A program made the translations under genes and the position numbers. The notes beneath the pieces are model-generated. The model was not told where the DNA came from. It did no database searches and was given only the letters and a program-made list of their open reading frames with translations. A stretch of 64,000 nucleotides of DNA. Origin: Streptomyces beijiangensis. Its GTDB lineage: Bacteria > Actinomycetota > Actinomycetes > Streptomycetales > Streptomycetaceae. The stretch spans positions 108,286 to 172,285 of the forward strand of contig NZ_JAFLRJ010000036.1 in NCBI RefSeq assembly GCF_017315755.1, in the 5' to 3' direction. Position 1 is the stretch's first letter. Each line of letters begins with the position of its first letter. This document shows, one piece after another, positions 16,862 through 26,230 of the stretch.

Positions 16862-17656
16862 ATGATGGGACCGGCACACTCTCTGTCAGGAGCGGCAGCC
16901 TGGCTGGGGGTGGGGGCCGCCGCGGCGGCCAAGGGCCATCCGATGCCATGGCCGGTGCTCGTGGTCGGAGCACTGATCTGTGCGGGCGCGGCCCTGGCGC
17001 CCGACCTGGACCACAAGTCCGCGACCATCTCGCGGGCCTTCGGGCCGGTCTCCTGGGTGCTCTGCGAGATCGTCGACAAGATCTCCTCCGGCGTCTACAA
17101 AGCGACCCGCGCCAAGGGCGACCCGCGCAGGAACGGTGGCCACCGGACCCTGACCCACACCTGGGTGTGGGCGGTGCTGCTCGGGGCCGGCATCTCGGCC
17201 GTGGCAATCTTCGGCGGCAGGTGGGCGGTGCTCGGCATCCTCTTCGTCCACCTGGTCCTCGCGATCGAAGGCCTGCTCTGGCGGGCGGCACGCGGGACCA
17301 GCAGCGACGTCCTGGTGTGGTTGCTCGCCGCCGCCGGTGCGTGGATCCTCGCGGGGGTCCTGGACAAGCCGGGGAACGGCGCGGACTGGCTGTTCACGGA
17401 GCCGGGCCAGGCGTACATGTGGCTGGGCCTGCCGATCGTGCTCGGCGCGCTGGTGCACGACATCGGGGACGCGCTGACGGTGTCGGGGTGCCCGATCCTG
17501 TGGCCGATCCCGATCGGCCGCAGGCGCTGGTACCCGATCGGGCCGCCGAAGCTGATGCGGTTCCGGGCCGGCAGCTGGGTGGAGCTGAAGGTGCTGATGC
17601 CGGTGTTCATGGTGGCGGGCGGGGTGGGCTGCGCCGCGGCGCTGGGCTACATCTGA
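16862..17656 (+). CDS. Membrane-bound metal-dependent hydrolase (YdjM/DUF457-like)
   Basis: 264 residues with several hydrophobic helices (ALICAGAALAP, AVLLGAGISAVAIFG, LLAAAGAWILAGVL). Polar motifs repeat along the chain: AHSLSGA near the N-terminus, APDLDHKSATIS, GGHRTLTHTWVW and the His-Asp in ALVHDIGDALT. This His/Asp arrangement is that of the YdjM-like membrane hydrolases. The substrate is unknown. ATG 16862 and ATG 16865 are equivalent starts. Confidence 0.75.
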   Translation: MMGPAHSLSGAAAWLGVGAAAAAKGHPMPWPVLVVGALICAGAALAPDLDHKSATISRAFGPVSWVLCEIVDKISSGVYKATRAKGDPRRNGGHRTLTHTWVWAVLLGAGISAVAIFGGRWAVLGILFVHLVLAIEGLLWRAARGTSSDVLVWLLAAAGAWILAGVLDKPGNGADWLFTEPGQAYMWLGLPIVLGALVHDIGDALTVSGCPILWPIPIGRRRWYPIGPPKLMRFRAGSWVELKVLMPVFMVAGGVGCAAALGYI

Positions 17657-17669
17657 GTTCCTGCCCGGG

Positions 17670-18542
17670 TCAGACGCGGCGTGCGGCCCACACGGTGCGT
17701 TCGGTACGGACCGCCAGGTCGCCGCGGCGCAGGATGCTCCGGGGGCTGTCGGTGTCGAGCAGCTGATCCAGGGCGGTCAGGTCCTCGGCGGACAGCTCGT
17801 GGGCGGCGCTGTCCCGCAGGCGCTTCAGGCTGCTGAGCGCGTAGTGGCCGACCGCGTCGCTGCGGGAGCCTTCGACGTTCACCGTGATGGTGCGCTCGCC
17901 CTCGACGCCGAACCCGGCGGCCGCCAGCATGGGCCCCCAGTCGGCTCCGCGGTGCGGCACACGCTCGGCGGCGTGGTGCGCGAGGGCGGCGTGGCAGCGC
18001 TCCTCGATGCCGGGCCGCTCCTCCGGCGCGTCGCCGGGCAGGAAGCGCGGGAAGCCGGCCAGCTCGACGACGGCGAACAGTCCGCCGGGCGCGAGCAGAT
18101 CGTGGACCTTGCGCAGCGCGCGGCCGGGGTCGGCCATGTGGTGCATCGACGCCGACGCCCACACCAGGTCGGGCCGGCCGAGCTCGGGCCAGTCCGCGTC
18201 GAGATCGGCCTGTACCGTGCGCACCCGGTCACCGGCACCGAGTGCCTCGGCGCGCTCCCGCAGGCGCCGGAGATGGCCGGCCGACGTGTCGACCGCGGTC
18301 ACCTCGGCTCCGGGGAACCGCGTGAGCAGGGCGAAGGTGCCGGTCCCGGTTCCGCAGCCCAGGTCCACGATGTGGCGCGGGTCCTTCTCCACGGGCAGCC
18401 ATGCGGTGATGGACGCGGTGTGCTCGGCGAGCACTTCCGCGTCCAGATCGAGGATCTCCGCATGGCCTTCGGAGTCGTCAGGGGTGTGCTGGGCAGCGGG
18501 GTGCGCGCCCTCGTGTGCCGTGTGCGGGGATGCGTGGGTCAT
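17670..18542 (-). CDS. Class I SAM-dependent methyltransferase
   Basis: 290 residues from MTHASPHTAHEGAHP. SAM-binding motif I is HIVDLGCGTGTGTFAL, followed by the acidic loop VTAVDTS, VQADLDADWP and the motif IV-like LVWASASMHHMADP. The His-rich N-terminal 30 residues are poorly conserved-looking. The C-terminal part contains ALDQLLDTDSP, often seen in small-molecule methyltransferases. The substrate is unknown. It is convergent with the membrane hydrolase gene. Confidence 0.85.
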   Translation of the reverse strand: MTHASPHTAHEGAHPAAQHTPDDSEGHAEILDLDAEVLAEHTASITAWLPVEKDPRHIVDLGCGTGTGTFALLTRFPGAEVTAVDTSAGHLRRLRERAEALGAGDRVRTVQADLDADWPELGRPDLVWASASMHHMADPGRALRKVHDLLAPGGLFAVVELAGFPRFLPGDAPEERPGIEERCHAALAHHAAERVPHRGADWGPMLAAAGFGVEGERTITVNVEGSRSDAVGHYALSSLKRLRDSAAHELSAEDLTALDQLLDTDSPRSILRRGDLAVRTERTVWAARRV

Positions 18543-18654
18543 GTCGGCCACGCTAAGAGGATCTTGCTGTCGCGGCACCATGGTTCCCGGGATGCGCAAG
18601 ACGATGGCCGGATGTACGGCCGCAGGCGCAAGCCGGGCAGGCTCGGCCGCCGGC

Positions 18655-19233
18655 TCAGACGTCGTTGCCGCGCGGGTGGCCGCGGCGGGCGTCGCGGTCG
18701 AAGATGCCCATGATCTCGCAGGGTCCGCCTTCGGCGCCGATGGCGTGCGGCAGCATCGTGGGGAACTCCACCGCCTGGTTCGTCTCCACGCGAATGCGCC
18801 GGTTGCCCAGTAGCAGAACCGCGGTGCCCGACAGGACCACGAGCCATTCGCGGCCCGGATGGGCGCGCATGCGTGAGGGGCTGTCGGGCGGCGGATTCGT
18901 CATGCGCTGGCGTACGACACTCATGCCGGGGTCCGCCTTGATGGGCCAGCGCATGAGCCCATGGGTTCCGTCGATCACCGGGCTGATGACGACGTCGTCG
19001 GTGTCGGCCTCGACGAGCTGGTCCAGGGACGTGTCCAGGGCGCGGGCGAGAGTGGCGAGCTGGTCCAGGGCGAGACGGCGCTGGCCGTTCTCGATGCGGC
19101 TGAGCGTGGACTGACTGACCTTGGCGCGCGCGGCCAGTTCCTCCAGGGACCAGCCCTGGGCCACCCGCAGGGCCCGGATCCGTTTGCGTACCAGGCTGTC
19201 CAGCTCGCCATTGTCTTGCGTCATAGGCAACAT
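18655..19233 (-). CDS. XRE-family regulator with C-terminal cupin domain
   Basis: About 192 residues; ATG 19233 (after GGGGG) and ATG 19224 are both possible. The N-terminal HTH_3 domain has RALRVAQGWSLEELAARAKV and SQSTLSRIENGQRRLALDQL. A linker follows, then a cupin fold with HPGREWLVVLSGTAVLLLGN and VEFPTMLPHAIGAEGGP. It is divergent from the MFS pump gene with an 80-bp gap, so it most likely controls that pump in response to a ligand held by the cupin. Confidence 0.88.
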   Translation of the reverse strand: MLPMTQDNGELDSLVRKRIRALRVAQGWSLEELAARAKVSQSTLSRIENGQRRLALDQLATLARALDTSLDQLVEADTDDVVISPVIDGTHGLMRWPIKADPGMSVVRQRMTNPPPDSPSRMRAHPGREWLVVLSGTAVLLLGNRRIRVETNQAVEFPTMLPHAIGAEGGPCEIMGIFDRDARRGHPRGNDV

Positions 19234-19312
19234 CTTATGCCCCCACCGCAAGGAGTGTTTACCGTCGTGAACGCAGCCCCCCGACGACGCACCGCCCCTG
19301 GGAGAGAAATCC

Positions 19313-20917
19313 ATGCGTACGAAACAGTCTCCACAGCCCCGCGCCGCCGACCCCGGCGGTGCCACCGGCGAGGGTGTCCTCGACGCGCGCCGGCGCCGCA
19401 CGATCCTGGTGACCGTCTGTATCGCGCTGATGGCCGTCATCGCCTCGGTGTCCGGGCTCAACGTCGCCCAGCCCGACCTCGCGGTCGCCTTCGGCGCCTC
19501 GCAGAGCACGATCCTCTGGATCATCAACATCTACACGCTCAGCCTGGCCGCGCTGCTCCTGCCGCTCGGCGCGCTCGGCGACCGCCGGGGCCGCAAGCCC
19601 ATGCTCATCACAGGACTGACCGTCTTCGGCGTCGCGAGTGCGGTGGCCGGTCTCGCCCCCTCGACGGAAGTCATGCTCGCCGCACGCCTGTTCAGCGGCG
19701 TGGGCGCGGCAATGATCATGCCCATCACCCTCGCCGTCATCACCTCGACCTTCCCGGAGGAAGAGCGCGGACGGGCGATCGGGATCTGGACCGGTGTCGC
19801 GGGAGGCGGCGGCGTCCTGGGGATGTTCCTCTCCGCGGCCCTGGTCGACGTGGCGAACTGGCGGTGGCTGTTCGTCCTGCCCGTCGTGCTCGTCGTCGTG
19901 GCGCTCGGCATGGCCCTGCGGTCCGTACCCGACTCCCGCGAGAAGTCAGGGCACACCTTCGACACCGTCGGTGCGCTGACCTCCGTCGTCGCGGTGGTCG
20001 GCCTCATCTTCGTCCTTCAGGAAGGACCCGAACGGGGCTGGACCGCCCCCGCCACCCTGCTCGGCCTGGTCGTCGGCCTCTTCGCCGCCGTCGGCTTCGT
20101 GGCCTGGGAACTGCGCCGCCGTGACGCCGCCCTCCTGGACGTGCGCCTCTTCGGCGAGCGCGGACTGGCCGGCGGTTCGATCACGCTCCTGGTGGTCTTC
20201 GGTGTACAGGCAGGGATCTTCGTGGTGCTCTTCCCGTTCTTCCAGGCCGTGCTCGGCTGGTCGGGACTGCTGTCCACCCTGGCCCTCATGCCCATGGCCG
20301 TGCTCATGATGATGAGTTCGGGCCTCGCCCCCAAGCTGGCCGCACGGATCGGCAGCCGGTCCACGATGGCGACCGGAATCCTCCTGGCAGGCGCCGGTCT
20401 GGCCCTCATGGCCACCTTCGTCTCCGTCGACGGCGGCTACCTCTCCGTCCTTCCCGGCATGCTCGCCATGGGGACCGGGATGGGGCTGTCCATGACGCCG
20501 TCGACCGAGGCCATCACCGGCGCCCTGCCGCGTGAGCGCCAGGGTGTTGCCTCCGCACTCAACGACGTCACCCGGGAGTTCGGCACCGCGCTCGGAGTCG
20601 CCCTGCTCGGCGCGCTCCTGTCCGCCGGTTACCGCAATGCCATCGACTCCCGGCTCGACGGCGTTCCCCGGGGCGCCGCCGACACCGCACGCGAAGGCGT
20701 CGCCAACGCCCTGGAGGCCGCGAACGGAGCGGGCTCCCACGCACAGGCGCTGGCCCGTGCCGCCCGGGAATCGTTCGTCGGCGGCTGGCAGCAGGCCATG
20801 TGGGCAGGCGTCGCCGTCATGGCCGTCCTGTTCCTCTGCATCCTCACCCGGGGCCCGCTGCGTGCCACGCACCTGTCGGCGGCCGATACGGAAGCCGCCG
20901 ACAGCGTGGCCTCGTGA
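19313..20917 (+). CDS. MFS drug efflux transporter (DHA2, 14-TMS)
   Basis: 534 residues with about 14 hydrophobic helices. Motif A is LGALGDRRGRKPMLI after helix 2; motif C is GIWTGVAGGGGVLGMFLSAAL, typical of proton-coupled antiporters of the EmrB/QacA group. GGGAGAG precedes the ATG. A final hairpin separates it from the convergent ABC exporter operon. Pairing with an XRE-cupin regulator suggests inducible export of a toxic or secondary metabolite. Confidence 0.92.
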   Translation: MRTKQSPQPRAADPGGATGEGVLDARRRRTILVTVCIALMAVIASVSGLNVAQPDLAVAFGASQSTILWIINIYTLSLAALLLPLGALGDRRGRKPMLITGLTVFGVASAVAGLAPSTEVMLAARLFSGVGAAMIMPITLAVITSTFPEEERGRAIGIWTGVAGGGGVLGMFLSAALVDVANWRWLFVLPVVLVVVALGMALRSVPDSREKSGHTFDTVGALTSVVAVVGLIFVLQEGPERGWTAPATLLGLVVGLFAAVGFVAWELRRRDAALLDVRLFGERGLAGGSITLLVVFGVQAGIFVVLFPFFQAVLGWSGLLSTLALMPMAVLMMMSSGLAPKLAARIGSRSTMATGILLAGAGLALMATFVSVDGGYLSVLPGMLAMGTGMGLSMTPSTEAITGALPRERQGVASALNDVTREFGTALGVALLGALLSAGYRNAIDSRLDGVPRGAADTAREGVANALEAANGAGSHAQALARAARESFVGGWQQAMWAGVAVMAVLFLCILTRGPLRATHLSAADTEAADSVAS

Positions 20918-20920
20918 GGA

Positions 20921-20941
20921 GGCGCCTCGTGAAGAGGCGCC
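20921..20941. terminator. Bidirectional hairpin between convergent exporter genes
   Basis: GGCGCCTC and GAGGCGCC form an 8-bp perfect stem with loop GTGAA. It lies between the end of the MFS gene (+) and the end of the ABC gene (-). Confidence 0.65.
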
Positions 20942-20944
20942 GGG

Positions 20945-22726
20945 TCAGCCGTGCCAGGACCGCCACAGCGCCGCATAGGCGCCGTCCGCCGCGACCAGTT
21001 CGTCGTGGCTGCCCAGTTCGCTGATCCGGCCCTCCTCCACCACCGCGATCACATCCGCGTCGTGTGCGGTGTGCAGCCGGTGCGCGATGGCCACGACCGT
21101 ACGACCGTCGAGGACCCGCGCCAGCGACCGCTCCAAGTGGCGGGCCGCGCGCGGGTCCAGGAGCGACGTGGCCTCGTCGAGGACCAGGGTGTGCGGATCG
21201 GCGAGCACGAGACGGGCCAGCGCGATCTGCTGGGCCTGGGCCGGCGTGAGGGCGATCCCGCCCGAACCGACCTCGGCGTCCAGTCCCTCCTCCAGGGCCC
21301 GCGCCCAGCCGTCCGCGTCCACCGCGCCGAGCGCTGCCCACAGTTCGGCGTCCCCGGCCCCGGTACGGGCGAGCAGCAGATTGTCGCGCAGCGAGCCCAC
21401 GAAGACGTGATGCTCCTGGTTGACCAGCGCCACATGCTCACGCACCCGCTCGGCCGGCATCCGGGACAGCTCCGCGCCGCCCAGCGTGACCTCGCCCGTA
21501 CGCGGCGCGTAGATCCCCGCGAGCAGCCGCCCCAGCGTCGACTTGCCCGCACCGGAAGGCCCGACCAGCGCCATCCGCGTCCCGGGCGGCACATCGAGGG
21601 TCACCTGGTGCAGGACGTCGACGCCCTCCCGGTACCCGAAGTGCACGTCGTCGGCGCGGACTTCGCGCCCGTCGGGTCCGATCCGCTCGTCCCCGGCGTC
21701 CGGTTCGATCTCCCGTACGCCCACGAGCCTGGCCAGCGACACCTGCGCCACCTGCAGCTCGTCGTACCAGCGGAGGATCAGCCCCACCGGGTCGACCATC
21801 ATCTGTGCGAGCAGCGCTCCCGTCGTCAGCTGGCCCACGGTGATCCAGTCCTCCAGGACGAACCAGCCGCCGAGCATCAGCACAGCGCCGAGGATCGTCA
21901 CGTACGTGATGTTGATGACCGGGAAGAGCACCGAGCGCAGCCACAATGTGTACCGTTCCCACGCCGTCCACTCGGCCACCCGCTGGTCGGACAGGGCCAC
22001 GCGCCGCGCGCCGAGGCGGTGGGCCTCGACGGTGCGGCCCGCGTCGACCGTCTCGGTGAGCATGGCGGCGACCGCCGCGTACCCGGCCGCCTCCGAGCGG
22101 TACGCGGAGGGCGCCCGCTTGAAGTACCAGCGGCAGCCGACGACCAGCACCGGCAGCGCGATCAGCACGGCGAGCGCCAGCGGCGGCGCCGTCACCGTCA
22201 GCGCGCCGATCAGCAGCGCCGCCCACACCACGCCGATGGCGAGCTGCGGTACGGCCTCGCGCATGGCGTTGGCGAGCCGGTCGATGTCCGTGGTGATACG
22301 GGAGAGCAGGTCACCGGTGCCGGCCCGCTCAAGGACGCCCGGCGGCAGCCCGACCGACCGCACGAGGAAGTCCTCGCGCAGGTCGGCCAGCATCTCCTCG
22401 CCGAGCATCGCGCCACGCAGCCGTACCAGCCTGGTGAAGAGGGTCTGGACGAGGAGCGCGACGCCGAACACGGCGGCGGTGCGCTCCAGATGGAGTTCCT
22501 TCGCCCCGTTCGACAGGTCCTCGACCAGGGAGCCCAGCAGGTAGGGGCCGACCAGTGAGGCGATCACCGCGACCGCGTTGACCCCGATCAGCATCGCGAA
22601 AGCAGTGCGATGCCGCTTCATCAGCTCGCCCACATAGGTCCGTACGGTCGCGGGCGTGCCGACCGGCAGGGTGGTGGCCGTCTGGGGTGCCGCCGGGTCG
22701 TACGCCGGGGGCGCCAGGCCGATCAT
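20945..22726 (-). CDS. ABC exporter half-transporter, subunit B (consensus Walker A, altered signature)
   Basis: 593 residues: six-helix exporter domain (about 1-340), then an ATPase. Walker A is intact ([15 protein letters not shown]), Walker B is [12 protein letters not shown], and the switch His is in [11 protein letters not shown]. The signature is degenerate: LTPAQ replaces LSGGQ before QIALARLVL. Its start overlaps the stop of the upstream partner by 4 bp, so translation is coupled. The partner has the opposite defects, so the pair should form an asymmetric heterodimer with one consensus ATP site. Confidence 0.9.
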   Translation of the reverse strand: MIGLAPPAYDPAAPQTATTLPVGTPATVRTYVGELMKRHRTAFAMLIGVNAVAVIASLVGPYLLGSLVEDLSNGAKELHLERTAAVFGVALLVQTLFTRLVRLRGAMLGEEMLADLREDFLVRSVGLPPGVLERAGTGDLLSRITTDIDRLANAMREAVPQLAIGVVWAALLIGALTVTAPPLALAVLIALPVLVVGCRWYFKRAPSAYRSEAAGYAAVAAMLTETVDAGRTVEAHRLGARRVALSDQRVAEWTAWERYTLWLRSVLFPVINITYVTILGAVLMLGGWFVLEDWITVGQLTTGALLAQMMVDPVGLILRWYDELQVAQVSLARLVGVREIEPDAGDERIGPDGREVRADDVHFGYREGVDVLHQVTLDVPPGTRMALVGPSGAGKSTLGRLLAGIYAPRTGEVTLGGAELSRMPAERVREHVALVNQEHHVFVGSLRDNLLLARTGAGDAELWAALGAVDADGWARALEEGLDAEVGSGGIALTPAQAQQIALARLVLADPHTLVLDEATSLLDPRAARHLERSLARVLDGRTVVAIAHRLHTAHDADVIAVVEEGRISELGSHDELVAADGAYAALWRSWHG

Positions 22727-24507
22727 GCCGACTCCTCGATCTCTGCGAAGGCTTGGGTTTCTTCTTCTGTCTCACGGGTCACGACCGCGCGGTACAGCGG
22801 CTCGGTGTGCACCAGTTCGCGGTGCACACCCACCGCCGCGACCGTGCCGTCGTGCACGAACACCACGCGGTCCGCGTGGTCGAGCAGCAGCGGCGACGAT
22901 GCGAAGACCACGGTCGTACGCCCGGCGCGCAGGTGCTTGATGCCGGCGGCGACGCGCGCCTCGGTGTGCGAGTCGACGGCCGACGTCGGCTCGTCGAGCA
23001 CCAGCACCTCGGGATCGGTGACCAGCGAGCGCGCCAGCGCGAGCCGCTGCCGCTGTCCGCCGGAGAGCGACCGTCCGCGCTCGGTGATCCTGGTCCGCAT
23101 CGGGTCGTCGCTGTCGTCGACGGACGCCTGTGCGAGTGCGTTCAGTACGTCGCCGCACTGGGCGGCGGCGAGCGCGTCCTCGGCGCTCACCTCGCCGGAC
23201 GAGGGGACGTCGAGGAGCTCTCGCAGCGTGCCCGAGAGCAGCACCGGATCCTTGTCCTGTACGAGGACGGCCCGGCGGGCCGCGTCGAGCTCCAGGTCGT
23301 CGAGGGCGATCCCGCCGAGCAGCACGGACGGCGCCTTCTCCTCGGACGCGGACTCGGCATGCCCGCCGAGCTGTTCCGCGAGGGCCCCCGCCGCGTCCGG
23401 GTCGCCGCACACGACGGCGGTGAACCGGCCGGCCGGGGCGAGCAGTCCGGTGGCCGGGTCGTAGAGATCCCCGGCCGGGCTGCCGGAGGCGGTGCCCTCG
23501 TTCTCGTACGACGTCCGCTCCAGCGACAGCACCCTGGCCGCGCGCTTGGCCGAAGGCCGGGAGAAGGAGTACGCCATGGCGATCTCCTCGAAGTGCCGCA
23601 GAGGGAAGAGCATCAGCGTCACCGCGCTGTACACGGTGACCAGCTGGCCGACCGAGATACGGCCCTCGGAGGCGAGCTTCGCCCCGTAACAGACCAGCCC
23701 GATCAGCAGCAGACCCGGCAGCAGCACCTGGATCGCCGAGATCAGCGACCACATGCGCGCACTGCGTACGGCGGCCTTGCGGACCTCCTGCGAGGCGCGG
23801 CGGTAGCGGTCGAGGAAGAGCTCCTCGCCGCCGATGCCGCGCAGGACGCGCAGGCCCGCGACGGTGTCCGAGGCCAGCTCGGTGGCCTTGCCGGCCTTCT
23901 CGCGCTGGATGTCGGCGCGCTGGGTGGCGCGGGGGAGCAGCGGCAGTACGGCCAGGGCCAGTACGGGCATGGCGATCGCCACCAGCACCCCGAGCGACGG
24001 CAGGTAGAAGGCCAGGCCGACGCAGATCAGCACCAGTGCGGTCGCGGCGGCGGCGAAGCGCGACAGCGCCTCGACGAACCAGCCGATCTTCTCGACGTCG
24101 CCGGTGGAGACCGCCACGACCTCGCCCGCGGCGACCCGCCGGGTCAGCGCGGAGCCCAGCTGGGCGGTCTTGCGGGCCAGCAGCTGCTGGACGCGTGCCG
24201 CGGCGGTGATCCAGTTGGTGACGGCGGTGCGGTGCAGCATGGTGTCGCCGATCGCGGTCACCGCGCCGAACAGCAGGATCAGCCCGCCGGAGATGATCAG
24301 CCGGACGCCCGAGCGGTCGATCACGGCCTGTACGGCCATGCCGACGCCGAACGGAAAGCCGGCGATGCCGCACTGGTGGAGCAGGCCCCAGGCGAGGGAC
24401 TTGAGCTGTCCGCGCAGTTGGTTGCGGCCGAGCCAGTAGAGAAAACGAGGGCCCGACCGGACGTCCGGATCGCCAGGATCTGAATACGGAAGATCGCGAA
24501 TCTGCAT
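22723..24507 (-). CDS. ABC exporter half-transporter, subunit A (degenerate Walker A, intact signature)
   Basis: 594 residues from [16 protein letters not shown]. It has an exporter membrane domain followed by an ATPase domain whose Walker A region reads [17 protein letters not shown], lacking the essential Lys-Ser/Thr. The signature [15 protein letters not shown] and Walker [13 protein letters not shown] are intact. The C-terminal tail is acidic ([14 protein letters not shown]). It is the first gene of a two-gene operon, overlapping the next by ATGA. Confidence 0.9.
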   Translation of the reverse strand: MQIRDLPYSDPGDPDVRSGPRFLYWLGRNQLRGQLKSLAWGLLHQCGIAGFPFGVGMAVQAVIDRSGVRLIISGGLILLFGAVTAIGDTMLHRTAVTNWITAAARVQQLLARKTAQLGSALTRRVAAGEVVAVSTGDVEKIGWFVEALSRFAAAATALVLICVGLAFYLPSLGVLVAIAMPVLALAVLPLLPRATQRADIQREKAGKATELASDTVAGLRVLRGIGGEELFLDRYRRASQEVRKAAVRSARMWSLISAIQVLLPGLLLIGLVCYGAKLASEGRISVGQLVTVYSAVTLMLFPLRHFEEIAMAYSFSRPSAKRAARVLSLERTSYENEGTASGSPAGDLYDPATGLLAPAGRFTAVVCGDPDAAGALAEQLGGHAESASEEKAPSVLLGGIALDDLELDAARRAVLVQDKDPVLLSGTLRELLDVPSSGEVSAEDALAAAQCGDVLNALAQASVDDSDDPMRTRITERGRSLSGGQRQRLALARSLVTDPEVLVLDEPTSAVDSHTEARVAAGIKHLRAGRTTVVFASSPLLLDHADRVVFVHDGTVAAVGVHRELVHTEPLYRAVVTRETEEETQAFAEIEESA

Positions 24508-24635
24508 GACGTCCCAGGGATTGATGGTTGGCGCAAACCGTGCAAGGTTCGCGCCTGTGCGGTCCCCGGGGCAATCGATTTTCCGCTCTCCGACCTGGAA
24601 TGAGCCACGGACGTCCGGCCGGGCCTGCCCCGCTG

Positions 24636-26075
24636 CTACACCGATGGCCTCGTGGAGTCCATCCCGGAACGGGCCTTCTTCCACTCGCCGCGGGTGAAGT
24701 CCGGTATCTGCTGCGGCTGCCCCTTGCCCTTGATCGACAGATGGCTCAGCGGTACGGGCGAGGTCCAGGTCGCAGCGTCGTACACATCGAAATCGGGGAC
24801 GAGACCGAGCTGGATGCACTGCATCAGCCGGAAGACGAGCATGTAGTCCATGCCGCCGTGCCCGCCGGGCGGATTGGCGTGTTCCTTCCACAGCCAGTGG
24901 TCCCACTCGGCGTACTTCGAGAAGTCGCCCCAGGAGTCGTTCTTGTGGTCCGGCTCGATGTAGATCCGCTCCGGGTAGTCCTCGAAGACGCCCTTGGTGC
25001 CGCCCAGGCTGTTGATCCGGCTGTACGGGTGGGGCGTCGAGACATCGTGCTCCAGGCGGATCACCCGGCCCTTCGCCGTCTGGACGAGACTGATCGTCCG
25101 GTCGCTCTCGATGTAGGTTTCCTTCCAGCTCGGGTCGCCTGCGGGCATGTTGGCCGCCCGGTACTCGGCGAGCCCGAGCGAGGGCGAGCCGACGCTGGTG
25201 ATGGACACGGCGCGGTCACCGCGGTTGATGTCCATGTAGTTGGCGACCGGGCCGAAGCCGTGGTTGGGGTAGAGGTCGCCGCGCAGCCGGGTGTGCCACA
25301 GGCGCCGCCAGGGGCCTTCGTAGTACGTCGGCGAGAACATCAGGCCGCGCAGATCGTGGTTGTACGCGCCCGCGCCGTGCAGCAGATCGCCGAAGAGCCC
25401 GGCGTGCGCCATGCGCAGGACGCGCATCTCGTTCCTGCCGTAACAGCAGTTCTCCAGCTGCATGCAGTGCCGTCTGGTGCGTTCCGAGAGGTCGACCAGC
25501 TCCCACAGCTGGTCGAGCCTGAGCGCGATCGGGCACTCCACGCCGACGTGCTTGCCGTTGAGGAGGGCGGCTTTCGCCATGTCGAAGTGGACGTCCCAGG
25601 GGGTGGCCACATGGACGAAATCGATGTCGCCGCGCCGGTAGAGATTCTCGTAGTCGTGCTCGCCGTTGGCGTAGACAGCGGGTGCGGGCCGACCTGCGGC
25701 GACGACCTTGGCGGAGGCCTGCTCGGCCTTCGTCCTCACCGGGTCGCAGACGGCGACGACCTGTACGCCGGGGACGGCGAGATAGAGGTCGATGACGCTG
25801 CCGCCCCGGTTGCCGAGGCCGATGATGCCGACGCGGACGGTGGAGCGGCGCTCGAACGGCACGCCGACCATGGTGCTGCCCTGGCGCTTCGGTACGTGGG
25901 CCGAGGTGCTCTCCTCGGCGGCCGCGGCGCCCGTGCCGAGCGCGCCGAGTCCGAGTCCGAGTCCGGCGGCTCCCACCGCTCCAGCGGTCAGTGCCGACCG
26001 ACGGCTGATGCCGCCGTCGCGGCCTTCCTCCCGGCTCTCCTCGCTCCCGTGATCCTGAACTTCTGCCTCGTTCAT
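24636..26075 (-). CDS. Tat-exported GH109-like Gfo/Idh/MocA glycosidase
   Basis: 479 residues. The N-terminus has a twin-arginine signal ([16 protein letters not shown]) and an Ala/Gly core. The mature part starts with a Rossmann motif, [17 protein letters not shown]. Diagnostic blocks are [64 protein letters not shown] and [15 protein letters not shown]. This set fits family GH109, NAD-dependent alpha-N-acetylgalactosaminidases, better than ordinary dehydrogenases. Export with bound NAD fits Tat use. Substrate specificity is inferred. Confidence 0.8.
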   Translation of the reverse strand: MNEAEVQDHGSEESREEGRDGGISRRSALTAGAVGAAGLGLGLGALGTGAAAAEESTSAHVPKRQGSTMVGVPFERRSTVRVGIIGLGNRGGSVIDLYLAVPGVQVVAVCDPVRTKAEQASAKVVAAGRPAPAVYANGEHDYENLYRRGDIDFVHVATPWDVHFDMAKAALLNGKHVGVECPIALRLDQLWELVDLSERTRRHCMQLENCCYGRNEMRVLRMAHAGLFGDLLHGAGAYNHDLRGLMFSPTYYEGPWRRLWHTRLRGDLYPNHGFGPVANYMDINRGDRAVSITSVGSPSLGLAEYRAANMPAGDPSWKETYIESDRTISLVQTAKGRVIRLEHDVSTPHPYSRINSLGGTKGVFEDYPERIYIEPDHKNDSWGDFSKYAEWDHWLWKEHANPPGGHGGMDYMLVFRLMQCIQLGLVPDFDVYDAATWTSPVPLSHLSIKGKGQPQQIPDFTRGEWKKARSGMDSTRPSV

Positions 26076-26230
26076 CGAGCCTCCAAGAGTGCTGACGGTG
26101 CGCGGCTGTTCTGTGATCCCGTCAGGACCCTGGTGGCTGAGGCTGCTGTTGCGCAAGGGGAAGATTTGGACTCTTGTTTACGAACCCTTGGACTCAACTC
26201 TCTTGAATTGTCCGGTAATTGGTCTGCGGA

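Noticed and set aside
22687..24483. 598-codon plus-strand open frame
   Set aside because: Antisense to ABC subunit A; composition is Arg/Gly/Gln-rich with no motifs.
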